Below are positions 1 through 9,180 of a stretch of 64,000 bases of DNA, one piece after another (the first letter of the stretch is position 1; each line of letters begins with the position of its first letter). Source of the stretch: Burkholderiales bacterium (GTDB lineage Bacteria > Pseudomonadota > Gammaproteobacteria > Burkholderiales > Burkholderiaceae_C). A program made the position numbers and the translations under genes. The notes beneath the pieces are model-generated. The model had not been told where the DNA came from, did no database searches, and saw only the letters and a list, made by a program, of their open reading frames with translations. The DNA is taken from contig CANJJE010000003.1 of NCBI GenBank assembly GCA_947474755.1, forward strand, positions 1 through 64,000. Reading direction: 5' to 3'.

Positions 1-149
1 TCGAAGTTATCCTTGTTGATCACGAACCCGGCTTGCAGCTCCTTGGCGTGGGCCGCTGTCGCGCCCAAACCCGTCGCCAGTGCCACCGCGCCACCCAGAC
101 CGCCTTGCAGCACGCTGCGACGATCAACTCCACTCTTTTCGATTTCCAT
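1..149 (-). CDS. DUF1329-type exported protein (N-terminal part only)
   Basis: This minus-strand reading frame is open to the left edge, so only about 49 N-terminal residues are visible. The start ATG lies 7 nt after an AGGAG ribosome-binding site. The N-terminus has a twin-arginine-like signal (DRRSVLQGGLGGAVALATG) ending near ATAAHA, so the product is exported, probably by Tat. It follows the DUF1302 gene by 17 nt and is the last visible gene of a four-gene operon. In many proteobacteria a DUF1329 gene sits directly after DUF1302 in this kind of cluster, and the residues after the signal (ELQAGFVINKDNF) fit that family. The family call therefore leans on context. No function can be stated. 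Confidence 0.55.
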   Translation of the reverse strand, partial: MEIEKSGVDRRSVLQGGLGGAVALATGLGATAAHAKELQAGFVINKDNF

Positions 150-166
150 CTTGCTTGCTCCTTAAA

Positions 167-1789
167 TCAGAATTGACGTGTGACACGCAAGGCCAGCTGG
201 CTGCTGCCCTTGAAGTAACCAAACAGTTGGCTCTTTTCGCCGCTGAACTGTGTGCCGTTGCTACCGTTATCCCAGAAGATGTCGGCTTCCAGCTTGGCCA
301 GCCACTTGTCGCCAAAGGTCATCGAGACGCTCGGGATGGCAAAACCGCCACCATTGACCAGATCGAAGCCCACTGCGAACCCAGGATTGATTTCGTCGTT
401 CTGGTAGTTCAACACCGTGAACATCGTCAGGATGGTGTCGTTCTCCTTGCGCTTGGTGCCCCAGAAGAACAGTCGAGCCAGATCATCACTCTTCTTGAAA
501 TTCATGATCTGACGGCTGAAGATCTGAATCGAAGAGAACGAAGGACGGGTCGTGCCCAAGATATCTTCGAACTTCAGATTCTTGTCAGCCCGAAGCATCG
601 CGATAAGAAGGTCTTTCTCCTTGATACCGTTCAAGCCGATACCGGGATTCACACCGCTGGTCCCAACGAAACCAGCGAATGCACCGGTGCCGACGTTATA
701 CGGCTGGTCGAAGACGTAGGCCATTTCGGCACTCAGAACCGCATCCAAGGCGTCGCTGTATCCGCTGACTGTCAGGCCCAGAACATCAATGTTCGGGTGA
801 ATGAAATCGCTGACAAGTCCTTTTGGCTGAACTCCCTTGTATTGGTTCGCCGAAACCAACTGAGAGGGGTTAACCACAGGATCACCAGCCGCGGCCTTCA
901 AATAGGCGACAGAGTAGTTGACGCCAGCATACTCGCCTTGCCAACGGATACCGTAGGTCCACTTGTCTTCGTCAGCGCCCTTGGTTTCGCAGTTGGTCAC
1001 GTAGTTGATACGCGACGCGTCGAATCCACGGTACGGTGCAAAGAACCAACGGCCACCGCGGACGTCATAGGTGTTACCCATGTCTTCGCAGCGGTCCAGA
1101 CCCGGGCGCACATAAGCGGCGATCAAACCATTGGCCTCTGGAACACGAATCTTCGTTGACAACAAGACCAGTGGTTTACGCCACTCTTCATTTTCGCCTT
1201 CGAAGAACAGACGCCAGCTCAGGTTGTAGCCGTGAACAACGTCCATGGCCTGGAAGAAGTCGGACTCACCCCATACCAGCTGTTGGCGGCCGAACTTGAC
1301 GGTGGTGCGGTCACCGATAGGCGCCTCGATCCAGAATTCACGGAAGTCGAAGTTGTTGTAGTTGTCAGTGATCGACTTGCCGCCACCGGTAGCAACCCCG
1401 TTCAGGTCACCAGGACGACCCGCGGCAGTGCGCATGTCCTCCAGGTCTTTGAGGTAATTAGTTTTGTATTCCTTGTCCAGACGGGCAATGGCCTTGAACT
1501 TGATACCGTTCCACGAAGCGTCGTTGTCCACCAGAATGGAGCCGCGAACCATCGAGAGTTTGCCGCGCGCCTCTCTCTTGGTATTCGCACCAAACGCTCG
1601 CTTGTATTCTTCTTGATTCTCCAAATTCATGGAAAGCCAACCGCGCACGTAGCCTGATACGGCGTAGTTGAAATCACCTGCACCAGCAGCGTCTTCTTGA
1701 GCTTGTGCCGAAGAGAGCGCCATGGCACCGAGCGCCACAGACGCCGCGAGACTCGGGAGAGTTCGCTTGAACCTATCTAGTTTTTTCAT
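167..1789 (-). CDS. DUF1302 family outer-membrane protein
   Basis: A 540-residue protein whose true start is the ATG preceded by GGAG. The longer ORF in the track reads back into the intergenic gap. Residues 1-31 form a classical signal peptide (KKLDRFKRTLPSLAASVALGAMA, cleavage near SAQAQ). The mature part is rich in aromatic beta-strand patterns and ends in Phe (LRVTRQF), as outer-membrane beta-barrels do. It matches the DUF1302 family, which pairs with DUF1329 and often with RND/MMPL and YCF48 genes, as here. It probably serves as the outer-membrane component of a trans-envelope system. The substrate is unknown. The barrel inference is strong and the role is inferred. Confidence 0.8.
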   Translation of the reverse strand: MKKLDRFKRTLPSLAASVALGAMALSSAQAQEDAAGAGDFNYAVSGYVRGWLSMNLENQEEYKRAFGANTKREARGKLSMVRGSILVDNDASWNGIKFKAIARLDKEYKTNYLKDLEDMRTAAGRPGDLNGVATGGGKSITDNYNNFDFREFWIEAPIGDRTTVKFGRQQLVWGESDFFQAMDVVHGYNLSWRLFFEGENEEWRKPLVLLSTKIRVPEANGLIAAYVRPGLDRCEDMGNTYDVRGGRWFFAPYRGFDASRINYVTNCETKGADEDKWTYGIRWQGEYAGVNYSVAYLKAAAGDPVVNPSQLVSANQYKGVQPKGLVSDFIHPNIDVLGLTVSGYSDALDAVLSAEMAYVFDQPYNVGTGAFAGFVGTSGVNPGIGLNGIKEKDLLIAMLRADKNLKFEDILGTTRPSFSSIQIFSRQIMNFKKSDDLARLFFWGTKRKENDTILTMFTVLNYQNDEINPGFAVGFDLVNGGGFAIPSVSMTFGDKWLAKLEADIFWDNGSNGTQFSGEKSQLFGYFKGSSQLALRVTRQF

Positions 1790-1889
1790 GTCTCCATACC
1801 TTCCGTTTTTTGGAACCACACAAGAACCGTTAGAACACAGTCGGAGATTCATACATTTCGTATGCCACCCCGACTGCAAACGGCAACCC

Positions 1890-4265
1890 TTACACCGCCA
1901 TCGCTGATTTTGCCTGCTCGATCGGATGAGCCTTATTACCAACGATGAAACCTGGCCGGAACACATAAACAATCGCGGGCATGATGAACAGTGCGCTGAA
2001 GGCCGAAATAGACAACCACAGGGCAATCAAGAGACCCATATCGGCTTGCAGGCGAACCGACGAGAAGCTCCACAGACCCACGCTGGCGATCAGCGTCACG
2101 GCAGTCACCAACACACCACGACCCGCACTACGCAAGGCTTTAAGAATGGCCGCCTCAACATTTGTGGAGTGGTGCAGTTCTTCACGAATGCCGTCAACGA
2201 TATAGAACGTGTAATCCACACCCAACCCGATACCCAACGCCACCACCGGCAAGGTGTTGATGTTCAATCCGATCTCAGCCCAGGCCATATAGCTGAATGT
2301 GATGGTGTTGGACAACATCACCGGGATCATGAAGAACACACCCGCCACGGTCGATCGATAAGTAAACGTACAGCACACCACCAGGACCAGCAGAGCCAAA
2401 GCGATCGCTTCAATCTGCCCCGCGAGGATGACCTCGTTCACCGCAGCCAGCACCCCGACCAGGCCACCCGCAAGCAGGAACTCAGCATTCTTCATCGGAT
2501 TCTGAGCTACATAGTCTTGCACGCGGGCAATGGCGGTTCTAATCGTTTCCCCTTTGTGGTCGCGGAAAAACAACGTCACGGCACCATTTTTTGCGTACTG
2601 GTCCTGATACCGGTCCATGTCGCCTGGGTCAGACCCCGCAACGAACATGTAGGTCAACTCGGCGTTTTCGTTGGCATCGTTACCCAACTCGGCGTACATC
2701 GGGTTGCCTTCACGAAGCGCTCGGCGAACCTGAGGCAGGATATCCGCCACGGAAATACTGCCACCCACTTCAGGCTGCGATTCCATGTAGCGCTGGAAGT
2801 TGGTCATGCTCTGCAGCACTTCCGGTTCGCGCAACGAGCCGTTCTCCTTGCCTGCGACCACCACGAACATGCGGTCAGAGCCTTGGAACTGCCTGTTGAT
2901 TTCGGTGGCATCCATGTTGTAGGACGAGTCAGGCCACAAGATCGGCGAGCCTGGATTTGCGTCGCCCACTTTCAGGTTGAACGCATACCAGCCTGACGTG
3001 ACAAAGATGAACAGTGTGAGCCCGAGCACGGCATAACGAGCCTTCGTCGTCACAATCTTGGCGCAGACCGTAAGGATCGACTCCAACAATGGTCGGATGT
3101 TGATCGGGTGCACGAAGTGAACACGCGGCTTGACCCATGACAGCATCACTGGCGTCATGATCAGTGCGCTGACGATGATGGAGAAAATCCAGACCGTTCC
3201 GATGTAGGCGATCTTTTCGAGCATCGGAATGGGCGTCAGTGCAATCACCAGCACGCAGCCCGCGTCGGCGACGATGGCCAGCATACTTGGCTTGAACAGG
3301 TTCTGGGCACTGGCAATCGCCGCCGCTGCGGAGGTGGCCGCTCCGTTGACGATTTCATCGTCATATCTCGAAATCAGCTGAACGGAATTTGATATCGCCT
3401 GCGCTGTGATCAGGAACGCCACCACGATCACCAACGGATCCAGGTGGAAGCCCATCACATCCGCTGCACCCAGGGCCCAGACCGCGCTGATGCTACCGGC
3501 CAGCAATGGAAGCAAGGTTCCGTGCCACGTGCGCGTGATCAACAACAGGATGATCACCAAAGATGCAATCGCCGCGAAGAAGATCTTGATGGTCTCGTCG
3601 AGGTAGTAATTCACCCAGCCATAAAGCACGGGCTCGCCAACGACCCGAATCTTGATGCCCTCTTCGGCCGCATCCTTGACCAGACCCATGATCTCGTTAA
3701 AGGCCTTGCTGTAGTCGATCTCACCATCACGGAAGTCCGCGGTGATGAGCGTCGCCTTCAAGTCCAAGGAAACGTACGGGCCATAGATCAGCGCGTTGTT
3801 GAGGACGGTGGTCCTCAATCTCGCCATGCCTTCCTCGCCCTGGGGCAAATCGGGCCACATGACCGGTCTGGTTTCGACGCCTTCAGTCGATGCGCGCACT
3901 TCCTTGAGTTTCTTGGAAGCGATCGAGATGATCTGGAAGGTGTCGATACCGTTGACCTGTTGCAGGCCGACCGTTATCTTCTGGACTTTGGAGAGAACCT
4001 TCTCATTGAAGATATCACCCTTGTCCACTTCCACCATGATGGTGACCAGATTCGAACCACCGAAGGTGGATTTATATTTCTGGTTGACGGCAACGTAGGG
4101 GTGATTCTTTGGAAGCAAGTCACTGAATATGGTCTTGACTTCGATCTTGGTCGCCAGGAAGCCCATGATCGCCGTGAGCAGGGCAACAATAAGTACGACC
4201 GCTTTCCTGTTTCTTATCAGGAAAGAGAACAGTCTCTCAACTCCACTGAAGGTAGTATTTTTCAC
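1890..4265 (-). CDS. RND/MMPL-family exporter
   Basis: A 791-residue inner-membrane protein with the RND layout: one N-terminal membrane helix (about residues 18-38), a large periplasmic loop, a block of helices (about 225-380), another helix near 410, a second periplasmic loop, and a final helix block (about 620-775). The length fits the HpnN-like/MMPL subfamily of single-chain RND proteins and not the 1000-residue drug pumps. The start is GTG, 8 nt after GGAG, because the nearby ATGs run straight into a stop. It lies 18 nt after the YCF48 gene and 100 nt before DUF1302 on the same strand. It probably moves a lipid or hydrophobic compound using proton motive force. The substrate cannot be read from sequence. 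Confidence 0.85.
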   Translation of the reverse strand: MKNTTFSGVERLFSFLIRNRKAVVLIVALLTAIMGFLATKIEVKTIFSDLLPKNHPYVAVNQKYKSTFGGSNLVTIMVEVDKGDIFNEKVLSKVQKITVGLQQVNGIDTFQIISIASKKLKEVRASTEGVETRPVMWPDLPQGEEGMARLRTTVLNNALIYGPYVSLDLKATLITADFRDGEIDYSKAFNEIMGLVKDAAEEGIKIRVVGEPVLYGWVNYYLDETIKIFFAAIASLVIILLLITRTWHGTLLPLLAGSISAVWALGAADVMGFHLDPLVIVVAFLITAQAISNSVQLISRYDDEIVNGAATSAAAAIASAQNLFKPSMLAIVADAGCVLVIALTPIPMLEKIAYIGTVWIFSIIVSALIMTPVMLSWVKPRVHFVHPINIRPLLESILTVCAKIVTTKARYAVLGLTLFIFVTSGWYAFNLKVGDANPGSPILWPDSSYNMDATEINRQFQGSDRMFVVVAGKENGSLREPEVLQSMTNFQRYMESQPEVGGSISVADILPQVRRALREGNPMYAELGNDANENAELTYMFVAGSDPGDMDRYQDQYAKNGAVTLFFRDHKGETIRTAIARVQDYVAQNPMKNAEFLLAGGLVGVLAAVNEVILAGQIEAIALALLVLVVCCTFTYRSTVAGVFFMIPVMLSNTITFSYMAWAEIGLNINTLPVVALGIGLGVDYTFYIVDGIREELHHSTNVEAAILKALRSAGRGVLVTAVTLIASVGLWSFSSVRLQADMGLLIALWLSISAFSALFIMPAIVYVFRPGFIVGNKAHPIEQAKSAMAV

Positions 4266-4283
4266 ATCATTCTCCGTAGAATA

Positions 4284-5294
4284 CTATTGACCGGCGATGG
4301 TTAGTTTTCCACCTTCCAGAATACCAAGATTCGCCCCAACCACGTAATACTTCGAACCAGAGTTGACAATTTGGGTACGCCAAGCAATGTCACCCTCGGA
4401 GACTTTGCCGACCGTCCAGTTCTTGGCTTCTGCATCCGAGGAGAGCTTGACACCCTTGTCACCGACCGCGACCCATTTGTCGTCGTACCAGTGAATGTCA
4501 AACAAATGCTCACGAGTCACTTCCGGCACAGCCGTCCATGTTGCCCCGCCGTCCGAGGTGGTGATCATGGTTCCCGACAAACCCACAGCCGCGCCGTCGT
4601 TGTCGGATCGGAATTCGATGGACATCAGGCTGACCTTGTTCTCCAACTCGACCGGGTTCCAGGTGGTACCCCCATCGGTGGTCTTGAACATGGTGCCAAA
4701 CTCACCCACCAGGAAGCCAGTCTGGCCGCGGAAGGAGACGGCGTTGAAAGCGCTGTCCTTTTCGGGGAGGACGCGCGTGAAGGTTGCACCCTTGTCGTCG
4801 GACCTGAAAAAACCGCCGAACTCACCAACCGCCCAGGCGGTGTCGCCAAAGATACGCACGCGCAGAAGCTTGTTGGGGTTGTCTGACTTCGGAACAACCG
4901 AAGGCTTCCACTCCTTGCCGCCATCGGTCGTGTGGAATGCCAAGCCTCGGTTGCCCACCACCACTGCGGTCTGAGCATCCCACGCGGCGATGCCCTGCAG
5001 GTTCTCGATGGTTGCGACTTTCTGGAGCGCCCATGTCTTGCCACCGTCCTCGGAACGAACAACCTTGCCGCCAGTACCAACAGCCCAGGCTATCTGGTCA
5101 GTAGGCGCAGCAATACTGTAGAAGTTGTCGCGACGCTCAATGGGCTTCGGCTCTACTTTCTTGATCTCTGTAGTTCCCTTGACGAAAAAGCCTGCATAAA
5201 ACAGCCCGCCGATAATGATAATCGGGAGCAATGAAGTTATGAAATTGAGCAGCTTCGCGAAGCCGCCCTCTTCTTTCTCTGCCTGAACACCCAC
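4284..5294 (-). CDS. YCF48/BNR-repeat beta-propeller protein, membrane anchored
   Basis: A 336-residue protein. The chosen start is a GTG six bases after AAGGAGG. The longer ORF start in the track has no such site. A single membrane helix (about residues 19-37, ITSLLPIIIIGGLFYAGFF) anchors it. The rest is a propeller built of repeated SEDGGKTW-, TTDGGKEW-, SDDKGATF-, TTDGGTTW- and TSDGGATW-type turns, characteristic of the YCF48/Hcf136-like and BNR families. It is the first gene of the operon with the RND, DUF1302 and DUF1329 proteins. In this gene neighbourhood YCF48 proteins are thought to be periplasmic scaffolds or adaptors. That role is inferred and not established. Confidence 0.85.
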   Translation of the reverse strand: MGVQAEKEEGGFAKLLNFITSLLPIIIIGGLFYAGFFVKGTTEIKKVEPKPIERRDNFYSIAAPTDQIAWAVGTGGKVVRSEDGGKTWALQKVATIENLQGIAAWDAQTAVVVGNRGLAFHTTDGGKEWKPSVVPKSDNPNKLLRVRIFGDTAWAVGEFGGFFRSDDKGATFTRVLPEKDSAFNAVSFRGQTGFLVGEFGTMFKTTDGGTTWNPVELENKVSLMSIEFRSDNDGAAVGLSGTMITTSDGGATWTAVPEVTREHLFDIHWYDDKWVAVGDKGVKLSSDAEAKNWTVGKVSEGDIAWRTQIVNSGSKYYVVGANLGILEGGKLTIAGQ

Positions 5295-6029
5295 CGTCAG
5301 CCTCCTTCGTGCGCCACACCCATGAGTGATCTGCGGCGCTTTTTTGATTAAGCAAAAATCAAATAAATACCCAACCACAACCCATTGGGCTTATGGCGGG
5401 GAATATTCACTGATGACAGCACTCATGTGCACTGAACCGTAAACAGCCACACACACACACCAGCCACTCATCTTGTGGATGAAGGGCATAAACAACCGAT
5501 GAAGTTGCTTCATTCAGGCACCAGAAGAACACCTGAGTCCTTGCAGAACGTTTCGACATCAAGTTCTAGATAACCAGCGATTCAACTGAGAGGTTGCTTG
5601 GCAACTTGCCGACCGCGAACCGGTTGACTGCAAGACAAGAAAGAGAGCATTGGCCCGTCGGATCAGCCGAGCCACGGCCAACCAGGGACGGTTGCGCTAG
5701 GTTTGCACGAAGGCTCGCCCCGGTCAGCAGCCTATCCAAACTATTGTTTTATAAAGTTTTTTTAAAACATATAGGGTCTACCCCGAGCTTTTTTCGCAGG
5801 TCTGGACCGGTGAACTTCAGCTATGGCATCGCGAGCAGTCCGACACCTGACGATCAATAAATTGCGCCGCCGATGTCAGATCGGGGCGAAGTCTAAGGGC
5901 GTTTCGCAGGCTCTCGCATCTCATCTCTCTTGTGCGGCGCATGCGTTGGGGCACGACCCGACACGCGTCGACACCGAGGTGGGCACGCAATGGCTTGTGA
6001 TCGCGCGCGTGCCCAGAAATGCGAGTGGG
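5295..6029. other. 735-bp stretch without a convincing gene
   Basis: This gap must hold the end of the urt-fmd transcript and the promoter of the YCF48-RND operon, both on the minus strand. Two AT-rich patches stand out against the GC-rich background, near 5338-5372 and 5740-5800. A short CA dinucleotide run sits at 5448-5460. The 88-aa ORF at 5594-5860 has no ribosome-binding site, no recognisable domain and crosses the AT-rich patch, so it was not called. I found no clear intrinsic terminator and no tRNA-like cloverleaf. Confidence 0.6.
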
Positions 6030-6380
6030 CTAGTGGCTGATCATCCACGGACGCTTGCCAGGAAACGTCTTGTCACCATTGGCGGCGCGCAAGGTCGCCC
6101 CGCGCCGACTGGAGTCTGTTGCGGAGCAGCAGCCGCACCCGGATGGATGCTTGAAGCGGGCGTAGTCGCGCGAGCTCCTGGGCTCATTCGAGGCCCGCTC
6201 GTTGATCTCGAGGGCTCTGCGCGTATCGCCCGCGAGCAGCGTCAGTCTTGGCGCACTGACGAACACACGCGGTGACTCGTGAGCGCAATCGGGACAGATG
6301 GCGGGCTCATTACGTGCGGCCAGCGTGCGAAATGCGTCGAAGCCTCCGCATGCAGGGCAGTCGTAGTCGTAGGTCGGCAT
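6030..6380 (-). CDS. fmdB: FmdB-family zinc-ribbon protein
   Basis: A 116-residue protein starting MPTYDYDCPACGGFDAFR, the signature N-terminus of the FmdB family. The first Cys pair is CPAC and the second CPDC, giving a zinc ribbon in the first 40 residues. A further Cys-rich GCGCC motif lies in the variable tail. An AGGAG site precedes the ATG. It sits 18 nt after fmdA. In Methylophilus FmdB was proposed to regulate the formamidase genes, but the biochemical role is not settled. The tail is longer and more polar than in the shortest family members. Confidence 0.88.
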   Translation of the reverse strand: MPTYDYDCPACGGFDAFRTLAARNEPAICPDCAHESPRVFVSAPRLTLLAGDTRRALEINERASNEPRSSRDYARFKHPSGCGCCSATDSSRRGATLRAANGDKTFPGKRPWMISH

Positions 6381-6398
6381 GCAACGCTCCTGGGCTGG

Positions 6399-7631
6399 TC
6401 AGACGAGGTCGGGCGACAGCGGCATGTCGATCGAGCCGTCGAGATACTTCACCGGCCCGGCCGCATTCGGGTTGATGTCGAACTCGAAGATCTGCGTGGG
6501 CAGCCACAGCGTCGCACAGGCATTCGGAATATCGACCACCCCGCTGATGTGCCCCTGCACTGGCGCAGTCCCCAGGATCGAATGCGCCTGCGCTCGGGAA
6601 TACCCGAACCTGGTCAGGTACTCGATGGCATTCAGGCACGCCTGCCGGTAGGCCACGTGCACGTCCAGATAGTGCTGCTTGCCCCATTCGTCGACCGAGA
6701 TGCCCTCGAAGATCAGGTAGTCGTTGTAGGTCGGGGTGATCGGGCTGGGCTTGAAGATCGGATTCTTGATGCCGTACTTCGCCATGCCACCCTTCAGCAG
6801 GCTGACGCGCATATGCACCCAGCCCGCCATCTCGATGGCGCCGCAGAAGGTGATCTCGCCGTCGCCCTGGCTGAAGTGCAAGTCGCCAACGCTCAAGCCG
6901 GCACCGTCGACATAGACCGGGAAGAAGATCTTTGAGCCGCGCGACAAGTCCTTGATGTCGCAGTTGCCGCCATGCTCGCGCGGCGGTACGGTGCGCGCGC
7001 CCTCGGCTGCGGCCTTGGCTGCGGCATCGCCCTTGAGCTTGCCCATGTGGGCGGTTGCTGACGACGGCGGTACGGCCAGCGGCGGCACGCGGTGGGGATC
7101 GGTCGCGATGAAATCGCCCTCGCGCTTGTTCCACATGTCCAGCATCGGCTTGTCGGGCAGGCAGCCGATCAGGCCGGGGTGAATCAAGCCGGCGAAGTTG
7201 ACGCCTGGCACGTGGCGCGAGCTGGTGAACATGCCCTTGAAGTCCCAGATCGACTTCTGCGCCTGCGGGAAATGGTCGGTCAGGAAGCCGCCACCGTTCT
7301 TCTTGCTGAAGAACCCGTTGAAGCCCCAGAGGCTGTCGGGCTTGGCGCCGATGTCGAGCAGCTCAACCACCAACAGGTCGCCCGGCTCGGCGCCTTTCAC
7401 ACCCACCGGGCCCGACAGGTAGTGCACCGTGGTCAGGTCGATGTCGCGCACATCGTCGGCGCTGTCGTTGTTCTTGATGAATCCGCCGGTCCAGTCGAAG
7501 GTTTCGAGGATGAAGTCGTCCCCCGGCTTGACCCAGCAGGCCATCGGGATGTCCGGATGCCAGCGGTTGTGGATGTTCTCGTTGAGGGTGGGGGATTGGC
7601 TCAAGTCCACCTTGATCAGGGTGTCGGTCAT
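6399..7631 (-). CDS. fmdA: Formamidase / acetamidase (FmdA/AmdA family)
   Basis: A 410-residue cytoplasmic amidohydrolase that splits formamide and related short amides into ammonia and the acid. The start MTDTLIKVDLSQSP follows an AGGAG site. The longer ORF start lies inside the urtE gap and is not needed. Family hallmarks include the N-terminal NRWHPDIPMACWVKPGDDF block, the SGPVGVKGAEPGDLLVVEL segment and the SQGDGEITFCGAIEMAG segment. It lies 70 nt after urtE and 18 nt before fmdB on the same strand, so amide uptake and hydrolysis look co-expressed. The original FmdA system is also linked to an ABC importer for short amides and urea. Confidence 0.93.
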   Translation of the reverse strand: MTDTLIKVDLSQSPTLNENIHNRWHPDIPMACWVKPGDDFILETFDWTGGFIKNNDSADDVRDIDLTTVHYLSGPVGVKGAEPGDLLVVELLDIGAKPDSLWGFNGFFSKKNGGGFLTDHFPQAQKSIWDFKGMFTSSRHVPGVNFAGLIHPGLIGCLPDKPMLDMWNKREGDFIATDPHRVPPLAVPPSSATAHMGKLKGDAAAKAAAEGARTVPPREHGGNCDIKDLSRGSKIFFPVYVDGAGLSVGDLHFSQGDGEITFCGAIEMAGWVHMRVSLLKGGMAKYGIKNPIFKPSPITPTYNDYLIFEGISVDEWGKQHYLDVHVAYRQACLNAIEYLTRFGYSRAQAHSILGTAPVQGHISGVVDIPNACATLWLPTQIFEFDINPNAAGPVKYLDGSIDMPLSPDLV

Positions 7632-7701
7632 GGTTGGCTCCTGTGTGGTTTGTGTGGCGCGGAAGAAAAGGGGGCGAAGCGACGCTGATGTCTGGCGAGC
7701 T

Positions 7702-8391
7702 TCAGACGCAGAGGTATTGCTTGATGTGGGCGACGTCGGTGCCAGCACGGGTGGTCTCGTGGACCAGGCGGCCGCCTTCGATGACGAACAGGCGGTCGGC
7801 GACATCCATCGCGAAACTCAGCACCTGCTCGGAGACGATGATCGTGATCTCGCGCATCTTGCGGATCTCGTTCAGCGCCTTGGCGATGTCCTTGATGATC
7901 GAGGGCTGGATGCCTTCGGTCGGCTCGTCGAGCAGCAGCACCTTCGGGTTGGTGACCAGGGCGCGCGCGATCGCGAGCTGCTGCTGCTGGCCACCCGACA
8001 GATTGCCGCCCTTGCGGTTGCGCATGTCGAACAGCACCGGGAACAGCGCGTAGATCTCGTCAGGAATGCGCTTGTCCTTCGCGTTCTCGAGGCCGGTCTG
8101 GATGTTCTCGGTGACGCTCAGCGTCGAGAAGATCATCCGGCCCTGCGGCACGTAGGCGACCCCCTTGGCCACACGCTGGTAACTCTCGTCCTTGCTGATG
8201 TCCTGGCCATCGATCTCGATCGAGCCGGACTTCAACGCCAGGATGCCGATCAGCGACTTGAACAGCGTGGTCTTGCCCATGCCGTTACGGCCCATGATGG
8301 CCACGGTCTCGTTCTTGTTGGCGTGGAAGTCGATGCCGTGCAGCGCTTCGCTCTGGCCATAGCCGACATGCAGATTGGTGACGTTGAGCAT
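7702..8391 (-). CDS. urtE: Urea ABC transporter ATP-binding subunit UrtE
   Basis: A 229-residue ABC ATPase of the branched-chain amino-acid (LivF-like) type. Walker A is GRNGMGKTT, the signature is LSGGQQQQLAIARAL, and Walker B is VLLLDEPTEG. It starts at an ATG behind AAGGA, 26 nt downstream of urtD. With UrtD it powers the UrtBC permease pair. The LivF/UrtE subfamily is assigned from its place in the urtABCDE order and from the adjacent formamidase and urease genes. Sequence motifs alone would not separate it from a LivF. Confidence 0.92.
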   Translation of the reverse strand: MLNVTNLHVGYGQSEALHGIDFHANKNETVAIMGRNGMGKTTLFKSLIGILALKSGSIEIDGQDISKDESYQRVAKGVAYVPQGRMIFSTLSVTENIQTGLENAKDKRIPDEIYALFPVLFDMRNRKGGNLSGGQQQQLAIARALVTNPKVLLLDEPTEGIQPSIIKDIAKALNEIRKMREITIIVSEQVLSFAMDVADRLFVIEGGRLVHETTRAGTDVAHIKQYLCV

Positions 8392-8417
8392 GGCAATCCT
8401 TGTTCAGTGCCCGAGGG

Positions 8418-9161
8418 TCAGTGACCCAGATACACATCAATGACCTTGGGATCGTTCTGCACCTGGTCCATCGACCCTTCGGCCAGGATCTTTCCCTGGT
8501 GCATCACGGTCACCTTGTGGGCGATCTGCTTGACGAACTCCATGTCGTGCTCGATCACGATCACCGCACGGTTCGCACAGATGCGCTTGAGCAATTCGGC
8601 TGTCAGTTCGCGTTCGCGCGCACTCATGCCGGCGATGGGTTCATCGAGCATCAGCAGCTCGGGTTCCTGCATCAGCAGCATGCCGATCTCCAGCCACTGT
8701 TTCTGGCCGTGCGAGAGCAATCCGGCTTCGGTGCCGAGCTTGTCCGAAAGGCCAATCTCCTCGGCCACCACCTGCACCTTGGCCTTGACCTCGTCGGTGC
8801 ACTTGAAAGCGAGTGCGCCCAGGACGGAGCGGCCCTTCGGGTACGACACCTCGAGGTTCTGGAACACGCTCAGGTTCTCGTAGATCGAAGGCGTCTGGAA
8901 CTTGCGGCCGATGCCCAGGCGCACACGCTTGTGCTCGGCCATCTTCGTCAGTTCGGTGTTCTTGAACTTGATGCTGCCACTGCTCGCGCGGGTCTTGCCA
9001 CAGATCAGGTCGAGCAGCGTGGTCTTGCCGGCGCCGTTCGGGCCGATGATCACGCGCAGCTCGTTCTTGTCGATGTACAGCGTCAGCATGTCGATGGCCT
9101 TGAAGCCGTCGAACGACACGGTCAGGTCTTCCACGGCCAGAGCGAAATCGGTGTTGCTCAT
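8418..9161 (-). CDS. urtD: Urea ABC transporter ATP-binding subunit UrtD
   Basis: A 247-residue ABC ATPase of the LivG-like type. Walker A is GPNGAGKTT. The signature region reads LLSHGQKQWLEIGMLL, the SHGQ variant typical of UrtD in place of SGGQ. Walker B is LLMLDEPIAG. The ATG follows a GGAG-containing site. It lies 19 nt after urtC and 26 nt before urtE, so the genes are translated from one transcript. It partners UrtE in ATP hydrolysis for urea or short-amide import at the inner membrane. Confidence 0.93.
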   Translation of the reverse strand: MSNTDFALAVEDLTVSFDGFKAIDMLTLYIDKNELRVIIGPNGAGKTTLLDLICGKTRASSGSIKFKNTELTKMAEHKRVRLGIGRKFQTPSIYENLSVFQNLEVSYPKGRSVLGALAFKCTDEVKAKVQVVAEEIGLSDKLGTEAGLLSHGQKQWLEIGMLLMQEPELLMLDEPIAGMSARERELTAELLKRICANRAVIVIEHDMEFVKQIAHKVTVMHQGKILAEGSMDQVQNDPKVIDVYLGH

Positions 9162-9180
9162 GGGTTGCTCCGCTCCGTGC

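Noticed and set aside
80-1159. 359-aa plus-strand ORF over the DUF1302 gene
   Set aside because: No ribosome-binding site and no domain; the opposite strand has a signal peptide and beta-barrel pattern.
5448-5460. CA dinucleotide run
   Set aside because: Only about six units; too short to claim a functional or phase-variable repeat.
5594-5860. 88-aa ORF in the 5.3-6.0 kb gap
   Set aside because: Crosses an AT-rich noncoding-like patch, with no ribosome-binding site and no recognisable features.
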